Origin: Isotricha intestinalis
Taxonomy: Eukaryota > Ciliophora > Litostomatea > Vestibuliferida > Isotrichidae
Length of the DNA stretch: 13,830 nucleotides
Reading direction: 5' to 3'
Assembly: GCA_023807065.1 (NCBI GenBank)
Contig: JAJJLU010004383.1
Location: forward strand, 1 to 13,830
Both the position numbers and the translations under genes were made by a program. The notes below the pieces were generated by a model. The model was not told where the DNA came from. It ran no database searches and saw nothing but the letters and a program-made list of their open reading frames with translations. Positions 8,842 through 13,830 of the stretch are shown here, piece by piece; the stretch's first letter is position 1, and the number at the start of each line of letters is the position of its first letter.

Positions 8842-9615
8842 CTAAACACAAGTATATCCTCCATCAACAGGAATAGAGACTCCAGTGACATAAGAGCTAG
8901 CTTTAGAAGCAAGAAACAAAGTAGTTGTATCTAATTCTCCAACTTCACCATATCTTTCAAGAGGAATAGCATTTTTAGCATATTGCTTAAAAGAATCAGT
9001 TTCTAAAACATCTTTAGTAAGAGGAGTCCAAAAATAACCAGGGCAAATGCAATTAACAGTAATATTATATTTTGCCCATTCAGCAGCTAAAGCTCTAGTT
9101 AAATTAACTACTCCTCCTTTAGCTGCATGATATGCAGAACAAGGAGTAGCTTTATTACCAACTAAACCATACATTGATGATATATTTATTATTCGACCAT
9201 ATTTTAATGGTATCATTGATATATTTGCAACTTCTCTTGAACATTTAAATACTCCTGTTAAATCTATATTTATTTCCTTTTCAAATTTTTCATCTGTTGT
9301 ATTCTCTGCTGGTGATGGATCACCTACTCCTGCATTATTTATTAATATATCTATTCTTTTAAAATGATCATATGTTTTCTTCACTACTTCTTTTATATTG
9401 TTTGTGTCTGTTATGTCACATTTCATTGGAAGTGCTTCAACTTTATATTCTTTTTTTATGTCTTCACATACTTGATTAAGTAAATCTTCTCTACGTGCTA
9501 TTCCTACTATGTTACATCCTTGGCTTGCCAAGGCTTTGGCCATTTGAACTCCTAGTCCTGTTGAACATCCTGTTACTATTGCAACTTGACCTTTGAAGTC
9601 AAAATAGTTTTTCAT
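8842..9615 (-). CDS. Classical short-chain dehydrogenase/reductase (SDR), bacterial-like
   Basis: 257 residues, ATG at 9615-9613, TAG stop; a typical length for classical SDRs. All signature elements are present: cofactor loop TGCSTGLG (15-22), D67 after beta-3, NNAG (93-96), helix Asn N116, and catalytic S147, Y162 and K166 (YHAAK), followed by CPGYFWTP (191-198) and C-terminal PVDGG. Two arginines after beta-strand 2 (ARRE, 40-43) favour NADP(H) over NAD(H). It should catalyse reversible NADPH-linked reduction of a carbonyl. Overall look is closest to the gluconate 5-dehydrogenase / 3-oxoacyl-ACP reductase branch, but the substrate cannot be read from the sequence. No targeting peptide is obvious, so it is probably cytosolic. 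Its codons and GC content are clearly richer than those of the LRR gene beside it. The compact bacterial form suggests acquisition by horizontal transfer, though a common eukaryotic SDR is possible. Confidence 0.92.
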   Translation of the reverse strand: MKNYFDFKGQVAIVTGCSTGLGVQMAKALASQGCNIVGIARREDLLNQVCEDIKKEYKVEALPMKCDITDTNNIKEVVKKTYDHFKRIDILINNAGVGDPSPAENTTDEKFEKEINIDLTGVFKCSREVANISMIPLKYGRIINISSMYGLVGNKATPCSAYHAAKGGVVNLTRALAAEWAKYNITVNCICPGYFWTPLTKDVLETDSFKQYAKNAIPLERYGEVGELDTTTLFLASKASSYVTGVSIPVDGGYTCV

Positions 9616-9637
9616 TGTTTTGTTTTTTAAAATAGAT

Positions 9638-9859
9638 TTATATTTTATAAATTATATTTATATGTTTTTGATTTTTTTTATTATTTTTTTTTATTATTGA
9701 AGTTTTATTTTTTTTTGATGAGTTTAATAACATATTTATAAATAAATTCAATTCATTGAAATCATTGGAAGTATTTTTATTTAATGTGACTTCTATATTT
9801 AATTCAATCTGAATGGAAAGAAATTTTTGAAGAATATTATAATGTCTAAAATATGTTAT
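9638..9859 (-). pseudogene. Decayed coding fragment upstream of the SDR gene
   Basis: Read on the minus strand, the frame is open for 73 codons between a stop at 9862-9860 and a stop at 9640-9638. In DNA with roughly one stop per ten codons by chance, this is unusually long. The product looks protein-like (YFRHYNILQKFLSIQIELN, then IEVTLNKNTSNDFNELNLF) before fading into a Lys/Asn-rich tail. There is no start codon at its head. About 30 codons just upstream (9860-9950) continue open in a neighbouring frame (IKFIHDFLKINNLRINN). The end lies 22 bases from the SDR start, so it overlaps that gene's promoter. I read this as the 3' remnant of a dead gene. The family is not recognised. Confidence 0.45.
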
Positions 9860-10311
9860 TTATTCGTAGATTATTGATTTTTAAAAAATCATGAATGAAT
9901 TTTATTTTTTTTTTAATTATAAAATCTTAATCATAAGACACAAAAAAATAAATGAATTTAAATATTATTCTTGATTTGAAAGTGATAACGTTAATAAAAA
10001 ATTATAAATGAAATGAGTGATTATTTTGAATTAAATATAAATTAAGTATAATTTAGATATTTTACTTTTTTAGTATGAATTTATAGTATATTTATACTGA
10101 TAATGGTTCTATAGTTGCAACATTTTTAAGATTATTCTTTGTATTTTGGATTATTTGGTTGATTTAATTATGATGACCAATTTAAATTTTAATTAATTCT
10201 TAGTTTTTTCTTTAAATTTTTATGATTTTTGAGCTCTTTTTGATTTTTTACTTTTTAAAGGATATATTTATATTAATGAATTTAATCTAAATTTTATTAT
10301 GAATTTCAAAT

Positions 10312-10328
10312 TTTGAGCAGTGCTCAAA
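10312..10328. repeat. 17-bp palindrome
   Basis: TTTGAGCAGTGCTCAAA is a perfect inverted repeat of 8 bp around one central G. The symmetry continues, after one mismatch, for three more pairs (10308-10332). It is one of the most GC-rich spots in the spacer. It could be a protein-binding dyad or a hairpin; no nearby gene start fits it as an operator. Confidence 0.5.
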
Positions 10329-10552
10329 TTTTTTGATTTTTGTTACTTAAATAGATTAAATATTATTTTTTTATCAATTTTCAAAAAAACATTATATTTT
10401 AAATATATTCTTAAACATTTTTAAAACTTTTCATTTTGAAGAAAAATTCAATTGTATTAATTATATAAAATGAAAATATTTAATTTCAAAAATTAAATGT
10501 AAAACATAAATAAAATACTTTTTTCTATAAATTAAAAAAATCACAAAAATAC

Positions 10553-11389
10553 TCAATAAGGATTATTAATATTATAGTCTTTAACAACCCCTTTAGGAAC
10601 ATCACTTTGAGTAGAAAATTGAAATTGATTTTTATTAATTTTTGGTAATTTTTCAATAGCAATATTTCTAGCTTTAACAAAAATTTGTTCTTCCTTATAA
10701 TTTTCATTAAATTTATGATGAACAATAGATTTAGGAGGAAATTTAAAATTACCAAAATATTTATGATTTCTCGAAAAAAATTGATGTTTTAATCTTTCTC
10801 TAAAATTATCATAAGGAAGACTAATAGATCTAGAAGAAGCAGGCATATGAAACATTTCATTAATATATACCATTAAATCATTTAAAGGAGATAAATCTCT
10901 TTTTGGTTTTTCAGGTAATTTAACTGGACCTCTATATAAACCTGGATTTGTTTTAAAATTTATTTTTTTTGAAGTATCTATTGGCTTAGGTGGATGTTTT
11001 AATAAAAATGATATTGAATTATAATCTTCTTTTTTTACTTTTGTTATAATCATTGGAAAGTAATATTTCCCTACTTTTTCCTTTTTTTCCTCATCTTTTA
11101 TTTGAATACCTATATTTGCTTCTTCTTCCTTTGTTTCATTATCTTTTATTCTTTTTTCTTCTAAAGGTTCTGTTAAAAATGTCGATTCAATTTTTTGAGG
11201 TTTTTCATTTTCATTTTCTTCTTCTTTTATTATTTCTTTTTCTTTTTCTTTATTTTCTTTTAATTCTTCTATTTGTAAATCTGAATTCATTTCCATTCTA
11301 TCTGTAGTATCATTTATTACTTCACTTTTTAATTCACTTTTTGATTCATTTATCTCTGCTTTTGTTAAAAAAATTGGACTTCTTTCCAT
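10553..11389 (-). CDS. Hypothetical charged protein with conserved-looking C-terminal half
   Basis: 278 residues, ATG at 11389-11387, TGA stop. Not recognised. Residues about 10-107 are extremely rich in Glu and Lys (for example EKEKEIIKEEENENEK), probably disordered or coiled coil. Residues 108-278 differ: they have aromatic, Pro and Gly residues in varied order (YYFPMIITKV, LLKHPPKPID, NPGLYRGPVKLPEKPKRDL, NDLMVYINEMFHMP, DNFRERLKHQFFSRNHKYFG), which suggests a conserved functional region. There is no signal peptide, membrane span or catalytic motif. The frame is intact over its full length and overlaps no rival frame of better quality. The opposite-strand open frame over the acidic part is an antisense artefact of Glu/Lys codons. 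Likely a cytoplasmic or cytoskeletal structural protein, by inference only. Confidence 0.7.
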   Translation of the reverse strand: MERSPIFLTKAEINESKSELKSEVINDTTDRMEMNSDLQIEELKENKEKEKEIIKEEENENEKPQKIESTFLTEPLEEKRIKDNETKEEEANIGIQIKDEEKKEKVGKYYFPMIITKVKKEDYNSISFLLKHPPKPIDTSKKINFKTNPGLYRGPVKLPEKPKRDLSPLNDLMVYINEMFHMPASSRSISLPYDNFRERLKHQFFSRNHKYFGNFKFPPKSIVHHKFNENYKEEQIFVKARNIAIEKLPKINKNQFQFSTQSDVPKGVVKDYNINNPY

Positions 11390-11487
11390 ATTTTTTATTA
11401 TTTAATTATTTAAGTTATTTTTTTTAAATATTTAAATCAAGTAATATTTATTGTAGTTAAATTATAAAATAATGGAAAATTAATTAA

Positions 11488-12779
11488 ATGTATATTTGTA
11501 TGGAAAAATATAATGTTTATAATATAATTCCAAGAATTCTTCTTATGGGCATTTTTATTGTACTTAAAGTTTATAAAAATTTAAGAAATGATTTAAGGAA
11601 TAAAGGAATTAAATATCTAATTGATAAAGTTTAGATCATCATAATAAAAATGTAAAAGAAATTCCTATTTACAGATTAATTATTGATTTTATTAATTTTA
11701 TTCTAAAATAGTTGAAAATTCAGTTTTCAAATTTCATAATTATTGTTAAAGAAAAAATTAAATGAAATTTATAATCATAGGCTAGAAACTATTAATGAAT
11801 GTTTTTTTAATTGAAAAAGATAATTTTTTTGCTGAAATGAGAATTATTATATTAATATAAAAAAATATTATTTCAGTTACTGAAGAATTAAATCATAGAA
11901 TTCAGTGACTTCAAATGAATTTGAAACTTTACTAGATAAAAGATTTTTTTAAATATTTTTATTTAACTTTGAATAAAATTAATGGAGGAATTTATAACTA
12001 ATATTTTATCGGAAAAAAAATCAATTAAAATGATAAATCATATTAAATCAATTTAAATATAACCATTGAAGAATTTAATTATTTATTTAATCATAGACTT
12101 GAAGGTATATATTAAATCAAAATCCTCAATCATATAATTATTATTTAAATAATATAATAATATTCTTCTGAAATATTTAAAAAAAGATCAATTGAATATC
12201 TTACTTTTTCATCGAATATTTCAGATAAAATCACAAAATTTTTATGGTTTAAGCAGAATTCAACAAATATTTTTTCGTGTGACTTTAAAAAACATATTTA
12301 AATGAAGAAAATAATAATCAAAACATTTAAAAAAAGTAAAATAGAAATATATTTAGAGTGAGTCAACTATCAAATGAAATGCATCAAGAGATTTTGAAAA
12401 TATGAAATATTTAAGCCATTTATTTAAAAGAATTTTTTATAAGAAAATCAAACAGGTTTATTGAAAAAAGAAATCATTTATCTATACTTTAATATATGTT
12501 TATTGAGGAATAGATTTAAATAATATTCAATTAGACAATGTGAAAAATGTTATTTTCAATTAGTGAATGATTATTGTATCAAATATGGTAAAAGAAAAAA
12601 GACATTGAAGTTTATGCTCATATTTATAATAAATATAATATTTTCTTGAAAGAGAAAAGAAAAGAATTAAAAATGAAAAAGAAGTTTTAATTATAGGAGG
12701 ATTTATTTTTCTTCTGTTCTGTTCATTATATTATTAATTAAAATATTGATTATATGAAGTTAGAATAAATGAGAATCAA
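11488..12779 (+). pseudogene. Decayed coding DNA with armadillo-like and Asn-His-Arg repeat remnants
   Basis: No intact gene is present, but fragments look protein-like. An ATG frame at 11488-11634 gives 48 codons (MYICMEKYNVYNIIPRIL, then KYLIDKV) ending in TAG. A one-base shift continues as SLDHHNKNVKEIPIYRLIID to a TAG near 11710. Together they resemble an armadillo/HEAT repeat (GIKYLID, then HHNKNV). Further on, three copies of an Asn-His-Arg motif appear (11773, 11891 and 12089), each preceded by a Glu/Asn-containing helix-like stretch. Stops and frameshifts separate all pieces. Because the armadillo-like stretch precedes a carboxypeptidase relic on the same strand, all of it may be one dead gene of the CCP1 type (N-terminal armadillo-like region plus M14 domain). 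That link is inferred. Confidence 0.4.
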
Positions 12780-13217
12780 TTAAAAAAATGACGGTTGAGA
12801 ATTAATAATTTCCACAGGAAAACTTTATGTCAAATATTATAAGGAAAAGACTTAGATTATATAACAATAAATAATTCGTTTCTAACAATAAACAATTCAA
12901 ATTTAAACAATAATAAGAGTATAAACTTTAATAATAATAATATAATAAATTGAAGTATAAATAATAATAATTATGAATAATTAAAAGAAATATCAAATTA
13001 AAAAGAAGGAGTAGTATTAATAGGTTGTCAACATCCAAGTGAAACAATAGGTACATGGACATTAAATGGTGCAATATATTTTTTATTAAGTGAATCAGAT
13101 GAAATAAAATATTTAAGATATAATATTATATTTAAAATAATACCAATGATTAATGTTGATGATGTTATTGTTGGAAATACTAGAAAAAATAAAAATACCC
13201 TTAAAATTTTAAAATAA
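12780..13217 (+). pseudogene. Cytosolic carboxypeptidase (M14 family, CCP/Nna1 type) pseudogene, truncated
   Basis: One frame, 12780 to the TAA at 13215-13217, carries CCP landmarks in order. LCQIL at 12825-12839 matches the LC-x-T-L motif, then GKDLDYITI matches the LTIT strand, then an Asn-rich insert (about 12870-12975). Then come EGVVLIGCQHPSETIGTW, with the zinc-binding H-x-x-E at 13032-13043, IIFKIIPMINVDDVIVG (NPDGV region) and GNTR with the substrate-binding Arg. The family removes glutamates from tubulin tails. The frame is broken at 12789 (TGA), 12840 (TAA), 12948 (TGA), 12978 (TAA) and 12999 (TAA); the four from 12840 on lie inside clear homology. Everything after GNTR, including the DLNR-W block, second zinc His and catalytic Glu, is missing. 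The NPDG glycine is also altered (NVDD). It is non-functional. Neighbouring genes use these stops normally, so recoding is unlikely. Confidence 0.85.
12866..12980 (+). repeat. AAT/ACAAT low-complexity tract
   Basis: A stretch of ACAATAA and AATAATAAT units encodes runs of Asn with Ile and Ser in the carboxypeptidase frame. It sits between two conserved strands, where family members have a short loop, so it is an expanded Asn-rich insertion typical of AT-rich protist genes, now part of the pseudogene. Confidence 0.6.
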
Positions 13218-13337
13218 ATTGAATAAAAATAAATCCAATTAATATTTAATTTTACCCTAAATCAATAATTTTTAAATATTAAATAAAGATTTTTTAATAT
13301 TAATCAAAATAAAAAAGAAAATAAACCAATAATAAAA
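13218..13337. other. Short spacer between the carboxypeptidase relic and the WD40 gene
   Basis: 120 bases of A/T-rich DNA. The missing C-terminal half of the carboxypeptidase is not here in any frame I can see, so it was deleted or lost to decay. The 3' untranslated end of the WD40 gene lies in this stretch. Confidence 0.5.
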
Positions 13338-13830
13338 TTAAAAACTCCATATTTTTATTGTTTTATCATTAGAAAAGGATGCAATTGATCCATCTTTTAA
13401 TTCAATAAAACCTTTAATATAATCATTATGAGCATCTTTAATTTCTTGAATATATTCATAATTATCATTTCTATATATTCTTATATTTTTACTTCTTCCT
13501 CCAACTAAAAATATTCCTTTGTCTTGGATTAAACTTATTCCCCAACATTGCAATGGATTATGAATTGTTTTAATTATTTCTTTTTTAAATATTGAAATTA
13601 ATTTTAATGAAGTAGTTTCTTTATCTGGAACAATAATTATATCATCATTAAGTCTACATAATCCTTGATTCCATATACATCTTGTTTCTTTAAATTCTTT
13701 AATTAAATTAATATTATTTATTTCATTATAATTCCATAATTTAGTTCCATCCCATCCAGAAGATATTAAAATATTTTTATCTTCTAATAATAATAATGAA
13801 TTTATACAATCAGAATGTTTTAATATTTTA
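13338..13830 (-). CDS. WD40-repeat protein, C-terminal part (5' partial)
   Basis: The minus-strand frame is open from the right edge (first complete codon at 13829-13827) to TAA at 13340-13338: 163 visible residues. The TTG at 13553-13551 is internal, not the start. WD40 repeats are plain. The first complete one begins HSDCINSLLLLEDKNILISS and ends GTKLWNY; the middle has CWGISLIQDKGIFLVGG and IRIYRND; the last reads AHNDYIKGFIELKDGSIASF and ends NDKTIKIWSF at the C-terminus. The His/Asp start, the small-residue turn and the closing Trp/Tyr strand mark at least three blades, so most of the propeller lies outside the window. Such proteins act as scaffolds; the complex cannot be named. The last repeat ends exactly at the stop, so no further C-terminal domain exists. 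Confidence 0.9.
   Translation of the reverse strand, partial: KILKHSDCINSLLLLEDKNILISSGWDGTKLWNYNEINNINLIKEFKETRCIWNQGLCRLNDDIIIVPDKETTSLKLISIFKKEIIKTIHNPLQCWGISLIQDKGIFLVGGRSKNIRIYRNDNYEYIQEIKDAHNDYIKGFIELKDGSIASFSNDKTIKIWSF

Larger units (their letters stand above)
9616..10552. other. Gene-poor spacer (937 bases) with relics
   Basis: The stretch must contain the SDR promoter (near 9616-9700) and the 3' end of the gene at 10553. Besides the fragment at 9638-9859 and the palindrome at 10312-10328, the minus strand from about 10330 down to 10080 reads as a run broken mainly by single TAA/TAG codons, including a basic segment (PLKSKKSKRAQKS). This fits further decay of the same or another minus-strand gene, but no family is recognised. 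No tRNA or transposon ends are visible. Confidence 0.4.

Noticed and set aside
10080..10170. Small hydrophobic membrane protein on the plus strand
   Set aside because: The stretch IYTDNGSIVATFLRLFF looks membrane-like but has no start codon, is short and is bounded by stops; T-rich DNA gives such runs by chance.
10525..11307. Open frames at 10525-10755 (-) and 11053-11307 (+)
   Set aside because: Both overlap the 278-residue gene. The first is Ile/Leu/Asn monotone, the second is the Phe/Leu-rich antisense of Glu/Lys codons.
12780..13217. Alternative genetic code with TAA/TAG as glutamine
   Set aside because: Neighbouring genes end at sensible places in TAA, TAG and TGA, and their long frames contain no internal stops. 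The carboxypeptidase frame also contains TGA and lacks half of the enzyme, so decay is the simpler reading.
13551..13553. Start of a short 71-residue WD40 gene
   Set aside because: The triplet reads TTG on the minus strand and the frame stays open with further WD40 repeats to the right edge.
1..13830. CRISPR array, transposase gene or spliceosomal introns
   Set aside because: There are no regularly spaced direct repeats, no transposase or integrase motifs and no long frame interrupted by GT-AG segments. Breaks in the decayed regions do not have splice-site consensus at their edges.

Overview
The window looks like nuclear DNA of an AT-rich, gene-dense microbial eukaryote. Genes lie on both strands and encode eukaryote-type proteins (BTB/kelch, ribonuclease-inhibitor-type LRR, WD40, a cytosolic carboxypeptidase relic, an AMPK-type glycogen-binding domain). 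I see no introns. TAA, TAG and TGA all end genes, so the genetic code is standard. Spacers are about 85-90% A+T. The mix of a GT5-type glucan synthase, a bacterial-looking short-chain dehydrogenase and eukaryotic repeat proteins would suit an anaerobic or gut protist such as a parabasalid or archamoebid. That placement is a guess, and the sequence does not fix the lineage.

Layout. 1-4329 (+): the 3' 1442 codons of a large glucan synthase, open at the left edge. It reads as a GH13-like domain, a GT5 synthase and a C-terminal CBM48. 4330-4874: spacer with two overlapping hairpins. 4875-6626 (+): a six-blade kelch protein with a BTB/BACK-like tail. It converges on a LRR protein at 6714-8651 (-). 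8842-9615 (-): a classical SDR oxidoreductase. 9616-10552: spacer holding a decayed minus-strand coding fragment and a 17-bp palindrome. 10553-11389 (-): a charged protein I do not recognise. 11488-13217 (+): decayed coding DNA. Its 3' part is clearly a cytosolic (tubulin-type) carboxypeptidase broken by four in-frame stops and truncated. Its 5' part has an armadillo-like stretch and a repeated Asn-His-Arg motif. 13338-13830 (-): the C-terminal part of a WD40 protein that runs off the right edge.

The genes do not form a pathway or operon. The only clear metabolic functions are alpha-glucan (glycogen/starch) synthesis and an NAD(P)H-dependent oxidoreductase. The others are scaffold-type repeat proteins. 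The two long gene-poor stretches are best explained as gene graveyards: open runs survive far longer than expected in DNA this AT-rich and still carry recognisable family motifs.

Two apparent starts at the edges of long frames (208 and 13553) are TTG codons inside longer open frames, so both edge genes are annotated here as partial.
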